A DNA stretch of 64,000 nt from Pseudactinotalea suaedae. GTDB taxonomy: Bacteria; Actinomycetota; Actinomycetes; Actinomycetales; Beutenbergiaceae. How positions within the stretch are numbered: the first letter of the stretch is position 1; every line of letters starts with the position of its first letter. The position numbers were made by a program, and so were the translations under genes. This document shows positions 35,070 to 43,546 of the stretch, one piece after another. The stretch spans positions 62,001 to 126,000 of the forward strand of contig NZ_WNXY01000001.1 in the NCBI RefSeq assembly GCF_009733815.1, written 5' to 3'. Under the pieces are notes generated by a model, which did no database searches, was not told the DNA's origin, and saw only the letters and a list, made by a program, of their open reading frames with translations.

Positions 35070-35855
35070 GTGGAGCTGCCCGGATCTGCTGACGGCGACG
35101 CCGAGGGCCTCGATCCCGGCTTCCGGCTCGGGTTCGTGCCCGGGGTCACCCCGGCGAAGTGGGCACGGGTGTGGCGAGACCGTCACCGTGACGTCCCCTT
35201 GCTGCTCGTCCAGGTCGAGGCCGCCGATGCCGAGCATGAGCTCCTCGCGGGCCGTCTCGACGCCGTGCTGCTGCGACCGCCGGTCGATCGCGACCTCCTC
35301 CACGCGATCGTGCTCTACGAGGAGGAGTCCGTCGTCGTGGTCTCGCGTGACCACGTGCTGGCCGCCCTGGACGACGACGAGGTCGTCGACGGCACGGATC
35401 TGGCGGACGAGGTGCTGCTGCGGCCTGCGGACGACGTGGTGCCCTGGGCCGGCACGCCCGGTGCGCAGGCGGGCGCGCCCGCGGCGCCCGGGCGAGCGCC
35501 GCGCGAGGTGCCACCCACCACGGGAGACGCGATCGCCCTGGTCGCCGCAGGCGTGGGGGTGACCGTGGTGCCGCGATCGCTGGCGCGGCTGCACCACCGC
35601 AGGGACGTGACGGCCAGGGCCCTGGCGGACGCGCCGACCTCACCCGTCGCGCTCGCGTGGTCGATCGAGCGTGCCGACGACCGCACCGAGGATCTCGTCG
35701 GGATCGTGCGTGGCCGCACGGTCAACAGCTCGCGGGGCCGTCCGCAGCCGGCTCCCGCGTCGCCGAAGCAGCCGGCCGCCGAGCGCCGCGCCGCCCGCGG
35801 AACGGGCAAGCGCGGCGCCAAGCCGCAGGGACGCGCGGGCAGGAGACGCCGATGA
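35070..35855 (+). CDS. LysR substrate-binding domain protein without HTH
   Basis: A 261-residue protein. It matches the effector-binding half of LysR regulators (R-L-G-F-V-P-G-V-T-P near the start, L-L-A-G-R-L-D-A-V-L-L-R, A-L-V-A-A-G-V-G-V-T-V-V-P-R-S-L-A) but has no DNA-binding domain. A basic, Arg/Lys/Ala-rich tail of about 45 residues ends it. Possibly a ligand sensor that works with the adjacent DUF5997 protein; this is inference. Leaderless start: TACGCT 6 nt before GTG 35070. Confidence 0.78.
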   Translation: MELPGSADGDAEGLDPGFRLGFVPGVTPAKWARVWRDRHRDVPLLLVQVEAADAEHELLAGRLDAVLLRPPVDRDLLHAIVLYEEESVVVVSRDHVLAALDDDEVVDGTDLADEVLLRPADDVVPWAGTPGAQAGAPAAPGRAPREVPPTTGDAIALVAAGVGVTVVPRSLARLHHRRDVTARALADAPTSPVALAWSIERADDRTEDLVGIVRGRTVNSSRGRPQPAPASPKQPAAERRAARGTGKRGAKPQGRAGRRRR

Positions 35856-35883
35856 CGCGTCGCCGCGGCGCCGCCTGACTCAC

Positions 35884-36635
35884 CTACGCGGCCAGCCACG
35901 CCCCCGCGTCGGCGGTGACGGCCTCCATCGCGGCCAGGTAGGCCGCCGGGCCGAGGCTGATCCGCGCGGCACCGGCCTGGGCGAGCGCGCGTGCCTGCTC
36001 CCTCGTGGAGACCATGACGTTCACCGGGAGCGGGCTCCCTGCGACCACGTCGGCGACGAGACCGGCGTCGAGCAGTCCTGGCACGAAGAACCCGTCCGCC
36101 CCGGCGTCCGCATAGGCACGAGCACGCTCGACGGCGTCGCTCACCAGCCCTGCGTGCTCACCGTGGTCCGACGTCAGGAAGACGTCGGTGCGAGCGTTGA
36201 CGAACAGCCGGCTCTGGGCGGCGCGGCTCACCGCGGCGAACCGCTCGGCCTGCTCGGCCCTCTCGCGCACGCCGTCGACCGTGCCGTCCTCGATGTTGAT
36301 GCCCGCGACGCCGGTCTCGACGACGGCTCGCACGACATCCGGCAGGTCGGCCACGTCGTCGGCGTAGCCGCGCTCGAGGTCGATCGAGACCGGCACCTCG
36401 ACGGCCGCGACCAGGCGGCGGGCGAGGTCCAGCACCGAGGCCAGGTCCAGCTGCTCGCCGTCCTCGGCACCGGCCGCAGCCGCGACCGCCCAGCTGCTCG
36501 TGGCCACAGCGGCGGCACCCGACCGGGCCACCGCGACCGCCGAGCCGACGTCCCAGCAGTTGACCAGCACGATCGGGTCGTCCGAACGGTGCAGGAGCGC
36601 AGCAGATCGGCGGAACGGGTGTCGGGACGGGACAT
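35884..36635 (-). pseudogene. Isocitrate lyase/PEP mutase family protein, frameshifted near the start
   Basis: From about codon 14 on, the protein follows the ICL/PEPM family (L-V-N-C-W-D-V-G-S-A near the N terminus, S-I-D-L-E-R-G-Y, G-I-N-I-E-D-G, N-A-R-T-D-V-F). The best start is ATG 36635 with GAGGAG 7 nt upstream, encoding M-S-R-P-D-T-R-S-A-D-L-L-R. One base is missing at 36595-36596, where C-G-C-T-C is followed directly by CTGCAC, so the main frame (L-H-R-S-D-D-P-I-V-L-V) is off by one. The span is 752 nt; one added base would give 250 codons. A downstream in-frame GTG at 36570 could yield a chain short by about 22 residues. Real mutation or sequence error cannot be told apart. Confidence 0.65.
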
Positions 36636-36720
36636 GGATGAGCTCCTCGGGTGCTGGATGGGCTGTGCCGCCTCAGCCTGACCGGCGGTTGCGAACCCGT
36701 CCACAATTCGGCTCCTCCCT

Positions 36721-36732
36721 TATCCTCGGCTC
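36721..36732 (+). promoter_or_regulatory. Leaderless promoter in front of an ATC codon
   Basis: TATCCT (36721-36726) plus a 6-nt gap places the expected transcript start at 36733, where the codon is ATC rather than ATG or GTG. Spacing matches the other leaderless genes of the window exactly. A weak -35 candidate is TCCACA (36700-36705). Confidence 0.5.
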
Positions 36733-37722
36733 ATCCTGGAGACGCTGAGCCTGCCGCCCCAGACCGCCCTGCGGGCCCGGTTCGCCACCTCGCCGCTGTG
36801 GGAGGCCGCCGCGGCGTTGCGGGTGCTCGCCCAGGGGTCCCACGCCTTCCACGCGGTATGGCTCGCCGAGACGCGGGCGGCGCTGGCCGACGCGCGCCTC
36901 ACGCTGCGCACGCTCGACCTGCTCGTGCCGCCCACCGGTCACATGGCCGATCTGCTCACGCCCGCGCCGACCGGCCGGGTCGGGGTGCACGACGCCGAGC
37001 TGGAGCGGATCCGCGCCACCCCGCTCGAGGACGTCGTCGCGGACCTGCGGCACCTGGCCTCGTCCACCCGCTCTCCCGAGCGTCGTCGCGCCCTGGCCGC
37101 GTTCGCCGAGGATCCTGCGGCGCTGCTGGTGTCGGCGACCGAGGAGCTCTCACGGTTCTGGGACCTGCGCCTGGCGCGCTCGTGGCCGAGGCTGCAGGCG
37201 CTCGCCGATGCCGACATCGCCCACCGCGGCGCCCGCGCCGCCGATCTGGGGCTCGCGCGCTCGCTGTCGGAGCTGCACCCGCGGCTGCAGGTCGACGGCG
37301 ACACGGTGACGCTCCGCACGGCCTGCCTCGACGAGCCGCTGGCGGCGGCTCCGACCGAGCTGGTCCTGGTGCCCAGCGCCTTCACGTGGCCGGACCCGCT
37401 CGTCCTCAACCACCACGCGCACCCGCTCACGGTGGCCTATGCGCCGCGGGGGATCGGCACGCTCTGGCAGTCGGCCCGCGAGAGCGACGGGCTGGCCGAG
37501 CTCACCGGCGGCACCCGGGCGCAGGCCCTGCGGCTCCTCGACATCCCGATGACGACCTCCGACCTGGCCGAGCAGCTCGCGCTGACGCCGCCCACGGTCA
37601 ACGAGCACCTGCGGATCCTCGCGCGCGCAGGAACGGTGAGCGCCAGCCGCCAGGGCCGTCGGGTCTACTACGCGCGCACCCCGCTGGGCGAGGGGCTCGT
37701 CGCCAGGTCGCTCGGGGGCTGA
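36733..37722 (+). CDS. DUF5937/ArsR-type HTH regulator with non-canonical ATC start
   Basis: A regulator of about 329 residues. The N-terminal part (A-R-F-A-T-S-P-L-W-E-A-A-A-A-L-R-V-L) resembles the DUF5937 region found in ArsR-like proteins. The C terminus is a winged helix: M-T-T-S-D-L-A-E-Q-L-A-L-T-P-P-T-V-N-E-H (about 272-291), R-I-L-A-R-A-G-T-V and R-R-V-Y-Y. Homology extends upstream of the first usual start (TTG 36817) to L-E-T-L-S-L-P-P, whose preceding codon is ATC 36733, so the true start is probably ATC or was ATG before a point change. No ATG/GTG is available in frame there. Divergent from the frameshifted PEPM-like gene. Confidence 0.7.
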   Translation: MLETLSLPPQTALRARFATSPLWEAAAALRVLAQGSHAFHAVWLAETRAALADARLTLRTLDLLVPPTGHMADLLTPAPTGRVGVHDAELERIRATPLEDVVADLRHLASSTRSPERRRALAAFAEDPAALLVSATEELSRFWDLRLARSWPRLQALADADIAHRGARAADLGLARSLSELHPRLQVDGDTVTLRTACLDEPLAAAPTELVLVPSAFTWPDPLVLNHHAHPLTVAYAPRGIGTLWQSARESDGLAELTGGTRAQALRLLDIPMTTSDLAEQLALTPPTVNEHLRILARAGTVSASRQGRRVYYARTPLGEGLVARSLGG

Positions 37723-37738
37723 CCGAGCCGGCGATCCC

Positions 37739-38272
37739 TCAGAGGCTCGCGCGCCAGGCCTCTTCGGTCACCTCGGTGCCGAGCACGTCGACGGTCCGCA
37801 CCAGGCCGGTCGGCGCCATACCGGCACCCTGGAGGAACGCCGCGCGACCCTCGTCGCCGGTGACCGACCAGGTGCGGATCGCCGCAGCGCCGGTCTGTCG
37901 CAGCACGTCGGCGCACGCCGCGAGCAACCGGGAGCCGTGGCCGTCCGAGCGGCGTGCCGGGCTCACCTCCAGCGCCACGACCTCGCCCGTGGCCTCCTCG
38001 TCGGCAGCCGGGGCCAGCGCCGCGAACCCGACCACGACCGGACCCGCACAGGCGGTGAACAGCCGGTGCTTCGCCGTCGGCGGGTCGGCCAGGGCTGCGC
38101 GCCAGGAGGCCTCGATGGCTACGACGTCGAGCGAGGCGAGCGCCTCAGCGGGCCACAGCGTCGCGTACGAGGAGCGCCAGGCGGCCACCTGGATCGCCGC
38201 CCACGCGCGGGCGTCCTCCTCCAGGCCGGGACGGACGCTGACGTCGGCGGTCAGACCGTGGCTGTGACTCAC
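37739..38272 (-). CDS. GNAT family acetyltransferase
   Basis: A 177-residue GNAT protein. V-S-V-R-P-G-L-E-E-D-A near the start, A-A-W-R-S-S-Y, and the acetyl-CoA loop V-S-P-A-R-R-S-D-G-H-G-S-R-L-L (about 103-117). Substrate unknown. TAGGGT lies 6 nt before the GTG (minus strand): a leaderless start. Divergent from dapA, 87 bp apart. Confidence 0.83.
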   Translation of the reverse strand: MSHSHGLTADVSVRPGLEEDARAWAAIQVAAWRSSYATLWPAEALASLDVVAIEASWRAALADPPTAKHRLFTACAGPVVVGFAALAPAADEEATGEVVALEVSPARRSDGHGSRLLAACADVLRQTGAAAIRTWSVTGDEGRAAFLQGAGMAPTGLVRTVDVLGTEVTEEAWRASL

Positions 38273-38359
38273 CCCGCCACCCTATGAGGTGGAGCGGTCG
38301 CGCGATCCTCCACGTGCTGCTGCGCACGATCGGCCTCCGAACCGGTAGCGTGGGGCGTC

Positions 38360-39268
38360 ATGGTCCACCCGTCCCGCAGCTTCGGCTCGGTCTCGGTGGC
38401 GATGGTCACGCCGATGCTTCCCGATGGCTCGGTCGACCTCGTCAGCGCGCGCCGACTCGCCACCCACCTCGTCGCCTCGGGCTGTGACGCCCTCGTGGTC
38501 AACGGCACCACCGGTGAGTCGCCCACGACCCACACGCCCGAGAAGGACGAGCTGATCACCGCCGTCGTCGACGAGGTCGGCGACCGAGCGATGATCATCG
38601 CGGGTGCAGGCTCCAACGACACGGCGCACGCGGTGCGGATCGCCCAGGCCGCCCACCGCGCCGGCGCCCACGGCCTGCTCGTGGTCAGCCCGTACTACAA
38701 CCGCCCCTCGCAGGAGGGCGTGTTCCGCCACACCCTCGCGATCGTCGAGAGCACACCGTTGCCGGTGATGCTCTACGACATCCCCGGGCGGACCGGCGTC
38801 GCGTTCGGCGACGAGACGCTCGACCGGCTCGCGGAGCACCCGCAGGTCAAGGCCGTCAAGGACGCCACCGGAGACGTCGCCCAGGGGTTCGACCGGATGC
38901 GTCGCACCGGGCTGGAGTTCTACTCCGGCGACGACTCGCTCAACCTGGCCTGGCTCGTGCACGGCGCCTCCGGCGTCGTGTCCGTGGTCGGCCACCTCCT
39001 CGCCGGCTCCTACGTCGCGATGGTCGCCGCCGTCGACGCCGGTGAGCTCGAGACCGCACGTGACATCTCCGCCACCCTGGCACCCGTCTGCGACGCCCTC
39101 ATGGGCGGCGGACAGGGCGCCGTCATGGCCAAGGCAGCCCTGGCGCTGCAGGGCCACATCGACCACCCGACCGTGCGATCTCCGCTGGTCGAAGCCAATC
39201 ACGCCGAGCTCACCGACCTGCGCACCGCGATGGTCCTGCACGGCCTGCTCAAGGACAACGAACGATGA
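38360..39268 (+). CDS. dapA: 4-hydroxy-tetrahydrodipicolinate synthase
   Basis: Condenses pyruvate with aspartate semialdehyde, the first committed step to diaminopimelate and lysine. 302 residues, TIM barrel. N-G-T-T-G-E-S-P-T (about 49-57), Y-D-I-P-G-R-T-G (catalytic Tyr, about 139-146) and the Schiff-base Lys in A-V-K-D-A-T-G-D (about 168-175) are intact. TAGCGT (38346-38351) is 8 nt from ATG 38360 with no Shine-Dalgarno, suggesting a leaderless or nearly leaderless mRNA. Its stop overlaps the rnj start (ATGA), a conserved dapA-rnj operon. Confidence 0.97.
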   Translation: MVHPSRSFGSVSVAMVTPMLPDGSVDLVSARRLATHLVASGCDALVVNGTTGESPTTHTPEKDELITAVVDEVGDRAMIIAGAGSNDTAHAVRIAQAAHRAGAHGLLVVSPYYNRPSQEGVFRHTLAIVESTPLPVMLYDIPGRTGVAFGDETLDRLAEHPQVKAVKDATGDVAQGFDRMRRTGLEFYSGDDSLNLAWLVHGASGVVSVVGHLLAGSYVAMVAAVDAGELETARDISATLAPVCDALMGGGQGAVMAKAALALQGHIDHPTVRSPLVEANHAELTDLRTAMVLHGLLKDNER

Positions 39269-40950
39269 GTCATCCCCATCCCGATCTCGGGACCCCGCCG
39301 CCGCTGGCCAAGGGCGCCCTGCGCGTCGTGCCGCTCGGCGGTCTCGGCGAGGTCGGCCGCAACATGACCGTGGTCGAGCACGCCGGCCGGCTGCTGATCA
39401 TCGACTGCGGTGTGCTGTTCCCCGAGGACAACCAGCCCGGCGTCGACCTGATCCTCCCGGACTTCAGCTACATCGCCGACCGGCTCGACAAGGTCGATGC
39501 CATCGTGCTCACCCACGGGCACGAGGACCACATCGGAGCCGTGCCCTACCTGCTGCGGCTGCGCCCCGACATCCCGCTCGTGGGCTCCAAGCTCACGCTG
39601 GCGTTCCTCGAGTCGAAGATGAAGGAGCACCGCATCACGCCCGTGCTCCGCGAGGTGCGCGAGGGCCAGCGGGCCACCTACGGCGCGTTCGACTGCGAGT
39701 TCATCGCGGTCAACCACTCGATCCCGGACGCGCTCGCGGTCTTCGTCCGCACGCCTGCCGGGACGATCCTCGCCACCGGCGACTTCAAGATGGATCAGCT
39801 GCCGCTCGACGGCCGTATCACCGACCTGCGCGCCTTCGCCCGCCTCGGCGAGGAGGGCGTGGACCTGTTCCTCGTCGACTCCACCAACGCCGAGGTGCCC
39901 GGCTTCACCGTCTCCGAGCGGGAGATCGGGCCCGTGCTGGACCGGGTGTTCACGCAGGCCACCGGCCGGCTCGTGGTCGCCTCCTTCGCCTCGCACGTGC
40001 ACCGGGTGCAACAGGTGCTGGACGCCGCAGCCGTGCACGGTCGCCGGGTCGCCCTGGTGGGCCGCTCGATGGTGAAGAACATGACGATCGCCGAGAACCT
40101 CGGCTACCTGCACCCGCCCGAGGGCGTGCTGATCGACCTCAAGAAGGTCGACGACCTGCCCGACGACCGCGTGGTCCTCATGAGCACGGGCTCGCAGGGC
40201 GAGCCGATGGCCGTGCTCTCGCGCATCGCGAACCGTGACCACAAGGTCTCGGTGGGCCCCGGTGACACCGTGGTGCTCGCGTCCTCGCTGATCCCCGGCA
40301 ACGAGAACGCCGTGTTCCGGGTGATCAACGGGCTGATGCGTCTCGGCGCGAAGGTGGTGCACCAGAGCAACGCTCGCGTGCACGTCTCCGGTCACGCCTC
40401 GGCCGGTGAGCTCCTGTACTGCTACAACATCGTGCGCCCGCGCAACGTGATGCCGGTGCACGGCGAGGTGCGCCACCTGGTCGCCAACGGTGCCCTGGCG
40501 GTGCAGACCGGGGTGCCCGCCGAGCGGGTCGTGCTCGCCGAGGACGGCGTCGTCGTCGACCTCGTCGATGGCAAGGCGCGCATCGCCGGTGCCGTGCCCT
40601 GCGGCTACGTGTACGTCGACGGGTCCTCGGTCGGAGGCGTCACCGAGGCCGAGCTCAAGGATCGCCGGATCCTCTCCGAGGAGGGGTTCATCTCGATCTT
40701 CGCGGTCGTCGACTCCCAGTCCGGCAAGCTGGTCGCCGGCCCGCAGCTTCACGCGCGCGGCGTCGCGGAGGACGAGGCCCGGCTCGCCGAGGTTGTCCCG
40801 CTGATCCAGAAGGCGCTCGACGAGGCGACCGCGGGAGGCAGCTACGACACGCACCAGCTGCAGCAGGCGATCCGCCGGACCGTCGGCCGCTGGGCGTCCT
40901 CCCGACTGCGCCGTCGACCGATGATCATCCCGGTGGTCGTCCAGGCCTGA
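39265..40950 (+). CDS. rnj: Ribonuclease J
   Basis: Metallo-beta-lactamase fold nuclease with endo- and 5'-3' exonuclease activity, acting in rRNA maturation and mRNA decay. 561 residues. The zinc motif T-H-G-H-E-D-H-I-G-A (about 84-93) is intact; the beta-CASP domain follows (about 220-360) with A-S-F-A-S-H-V-H-R-V and M-S-T-G-S-Q-G-E-P. H-V-S-G-H-A (about 373-378) is the motif C region. Translationally coupled to dapA. Ends 4 bp from the convergent GH43 gene, leaving no room for a normal terminator. Confidence 0.96.
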   Translation: MSHPHPDLGTPPPLAKGALRVVPLGGLGEVGRNMTVVEHAGRLLIIDCGVLFPEDNQPGVDLILPDFSYIADRLDKVDAIVLTHGHEDHIGAVPYLLRLRPDIPLVGSKLTLAFLESKMKEHRITPVLREVREGQRATYGAFDCEFIAVNHSIPDALAVFVRTPAGTILATGDFKMDQLPLDGRITDLRAFARLGEEGVDLFLVDSTNAEVPGFTVSEREIGPVLDRVFTQATGRLVVASFASHVHRVQQVLDAAAVHGRRVALVGRSMVKNMTIAENLGYLHPPEGVLIDLKKVDDLPDDRVVLMSTGSQGEPMAVLSRIANRDHKVSVGPGDTVVLASSLIPGNENAVFRVINGLMRLGAKVVHQSNARVHVSGHASAGELLYCYNIVRPRNVMPVHGEVRHLVANGALAVQTGVPAERVVLAEDGVVVDLVDGKARIAGAVPCGYVYVDGSSVGGVTEAELKDRRILSEEGFISIFAVVDSQSGKLVAGPQLHARGVAEDEARLAEVVPLIQKALDEATAGGSYDTHQLQQAIRRTVGRWASSRLRRRPMIIPVVVQA

Positions 40951-40954
40951 CCGT

Positions 40955-43267
40955 TCAGCGGTAGACGCGGAACCAGTCGAACTGCGCGCTGAGCGGCGGC
41001 TGATCCGGCCGGTCGGCCAGGTCCTGCGCGATCAGGCCGACCGGGGGCTGCGGTCCGGCCGGGAGGGTTCGCGTGCCGTGCCAGACCCAGTGCACGCCGT
41101 CCATGCTGATCGCGGCGCGGTAGAGGTGCTCGCCGTTCTCGGCCACGGTGTGCTGCAGCCGCAGCCACATCGTGTCCCGGCTGGGGCCCAGCGCCGCGTG
41201 ACCGTAGGCGACCGAGCCGGCGCTGTCGGTCTCCCGCGCGAAGGCGACGAAGCGCCGCGACTCGCGGGTCGTGTAGGCCAGCTCGACCCACTCGTCGTCG
41301 TCGGTGTACGCGATCAGTCCGGCCTGCGGCCAGCCGTAGGGGATGGCGTCCCCGAACGGAATCGTCACCCGGGTCTCGGCCGTCCAGGTCCCTTCCGGCA
41401 TCTCGCGCAGCAGCAGCGAGGGCAGGGTCGGGGCCTGCGGGCGCCGGTTGATCAGCGTCGATCGCTGGATCTCGAACGCGAGCGCGCCGTCACCGGCAGC
41501 GGCTGCGGGGTCGCGCAGCCAGGTCCATCCCGAGGACAGGCCGTCGTCGAACTCGTCGGAGTAGGCCGGGTCGAGGTCTCCCACGACAGGGTCGGCGACC
41601 CGCTCGGTGACCGGGGTGAACAGCCGGGCGACCGTCACGTCGTCGACGTCGGCACCAGCGGCATCGGCGAACAGCGTCACCCGCCCCGAGCGCACACCGT
41701 TGGGGATGCGTAGGGAGACCTCGGCCACCGGGTCGTACTGGCCGGACTCGGACACGGCCGCCTCGAGCCGCCCGCCGGAGGTGGTCACCTCGACCTCGTG
41801 CCAGGTCTCGTAGCTGAAGCTCGACGGCAGCGACGCGACGGCCGGGCGGCCCCCGTGCCCGGGCAGGCCCGAGACGACGAGCTGTCCCGCCGCGCGGTCG
41901 ATGGACACGTTCAGGCGGTGAGGGCCGTGCGCCGGGAGGGAGATGCCGACCGTTCCGCCCTCTCCGGCGGCCAGGCGCACGAGGGCGCGGACGCGGAGAT
42001 CGCCCGTGACCGACACGGTCGAGACCAGCGGCGCGTCGGAGTCGGCGTGCGCGTAGCCTCCGGTCACGCCCTGGCGGTGCTCCCAGCCCGCCGCGGGCTC
42101 CCAGGCAGCGAGGCCGTTCTCGAACGCGTCGGTGATGAACGCGTCGTTGTTCGGTCCGGGCGTCGGGCCCGACGGCATTCCCTGGCCGGCGTTCCCGATC
42201 GGCCACCCGTCGATCCAGTCGAGCCTGGTCAGCGCGAGGCCGCGCGCGTTCTCGGTGCCGGCGACATACGGATCGAATCGGTCGGTCGCGTGGCTGACGA
42301 TCCAGTCCTGGCCCGACAGATCGGTGGCGATCGCGTTGTGGCCGGTGCTGACGAACTCGTTGCCGTTCGGTGCCAGCACGGGAGTGCCACCACCCTGCGG
42401 ACCGTTCAGCGAGTGGCCGTCACGATCGACGAAGGGGCCCGTGGGCTCGGTCGAGCGGCCCACCATGATCGGGTAGCCGGACGCGGGACCGGCGCAGCAA
42501 CCGCCGATCACGGACAGGAACAGGTAGTAGTAGCCGTCGCGGTGGACCACGTACGGCGCCTCGTAGCGATGGGCGTCGGTGAGCTGCACGGGGTCTCCCT
42601 CGGCGCGCAGGCCGTCCGCGGACAGCTCGACGACCCGCACGCCGCCCTGGACGGAGCCGTAGTACAGATAGCGCCTGCCGTCCGGCGTCGTCACCAGCTC
42701 CGGGTCGATGTTGTTGCGGATCTCGGTGACGCCCGGGCGGACCTCCCAGGTCTCGTTGCCGACGACGACCTCGCCGGTGTCGGTCCACGGTCCTGCGGGA
42801 TGGTCGGCGGTCGCTGCGGCCACGGTGCGCCAGGGCGTGCCGGGTGCCTCCACGACGTAGGAGTAGTAGAGGACGTAGCGGCCGTCGAGGTAGGCGATCT
42901 CCGGAGCCCAGAGCTGCCGGTTCGCGTCGGCGGGCTTGCCGTCGTAGGTCGGGATGCTCTCGGGGGTGAACACCGGCCCGACCCACTCCCAGCTCACCAG
43001 GTCGGGCGAGCGGCTGATCATCATGTTCTGCTTGTCGTCGCCCTCGTAGCGGCGGCCGTTGGTCGCGTACGCGTACCAGTAGCCGTCGTGCCCGCGGATG
43101 ATGGTGGGATCGGCGAAGTTGCGGGTGAAGCCGGCGGAGACGGGGTTCGTGTAGGTGCTCATGGGCTCCTGAGGTGTCCTCTCCCGAGGCGTCGCGTGGC
43201 CGGGGCTGGACGCCAGCACGCCGGCCAGGACGGCCAGGACGACTCCCATGGTGAGACGTCGTCGCAT
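40955..43267 (-). CDS. Secreted GH43 family glycoside hydrolase with C-terminal sugar-binding-like module
   Basis: A 770-residue secreted enzyme. A Sec signal peptide (M-R-R-R-L-T-M then a Val/Leu/Ala core) is probably cut after G-H-A (about residue 25). The five-bladed propeller starts at N-P-V-S-A-G-F-T-R-N-F-A-D-P (Asp 53, catalytic base). N-N-I-D-P-E-L-V carries the pKa-modulating Asp and R-Y-E-A-P-Y-V the acid Glu. W-A-P-E-I-A is also typical. A middle beta-sandwich (about 435-560) and a C-terminal DUF1349/concanavalin-like module (about 580-770) follow. GH43 members act on arabinans or xylans; the exact linkage is unknown. ATG 43267 has a GGGGG-type Shine-Dalgarno. Confidence 0.85.
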   Translation of the reverse strand: MRRRLTMGVVLAVLAGVLASSPGHATPRERTPQEPMSTYTNPVSAGFTRNFADPTIIRGHDGYWYAYATNGRRYEGDDKQNMMISRSPDLVSWEWVGPVFTPESIPTYDGKPADANRQLWAPEIAYLDGRYVLYYSYVVEAPGTPWRTVAAATADHPAGPWTDTGEVVVGNETWEVRPGVTEIRNNIDPELVTTPDGRRYLYYGSVQGGVRVVELSADGLRAEGDPVQLTDAHRYEAPYVVHRDGYYYLFLSVIGGCCAGPASGYPIMVGRSTEPTGPFVDRDGHSLNGPQGGGTPVLAPNGNEFVSTGHNAIATDLSGQDWIVSHATDRFDPYVAGTENARGLALTRLDWIDGWPIGNAGQGMPSGPTPGPNNDAFITDAFENGLAAWEPAAGWEHRQGVTGGYAHADSDAPLVSTVSVTGDLRVRALVRLAAGEGGTVGISLPAHGPHRLNVSIDRAAGQLVVSGLPGHGGRPAVASLPSSFSYETWHEVEVTTSGGRLEAAVSESGQYDPVAEVSLRIPNGVRSGRVTLFADAAGADVDDVTVARLFTPVTERVADPVVGDLDPAYSDEFDDGLSSGWTWLRDPAAAAGDGALAFEIQRSTLINRRPQAPTLPSLLLREMPEGTWTAETRVTIPFGDAIPYGWPQAGLIAYTDDDEWVELAYTTRESRRFVAFARETDSAGSVAYGHAALGPSRDTMWLRLQHTVAENGEHLYRAAISMDGVHWVWHGTRTLPAGPQPPVGLIAQDLADRPDQPPLSAQFDWFRVYR

Positions 43268-43546
43268 GTCATGACCCCCGAGATCTCGTCGTCCTTGATC
43301 GATCGCAGCGTGCATCCGTACGGTTCGGCCTGGGCGTCCCGACGCCCGGTGCACGTCGCGCGTGCGGGCACCTCGTGCACGTCTGGCACCATCGATGAGC
43401 CGGTCGTAGCGGCTGCGCCACCGGCAACCAGGTTGGGTGGCGTGCATCAACGGGTCAAGAACTGGCGCGACATCTGCTCGTTCTTGGCAAAGTTTGACGA
43501 AAGGCCCCACGGGGTTGTGGCCGCCGATGACGAGGAGCTGAACGAC

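Noticed and set aside
35852-35878. Eight-residue frame M-T-R-R-R-G-A-A overlapping the LysR-domain gene stop
   Set aside because: Too short and in the basic, GC-rich tail context; no sign of conservation can be judged, so it is not listed as a gene.
43268-43546. LacI-like site in the GH43/TspO gap
   Set aside because: TTGATCGATC and CATCGATG are short CG-centred palindromes but do not resemble the shared GH116/DUF4185 operator beyond the central bases.
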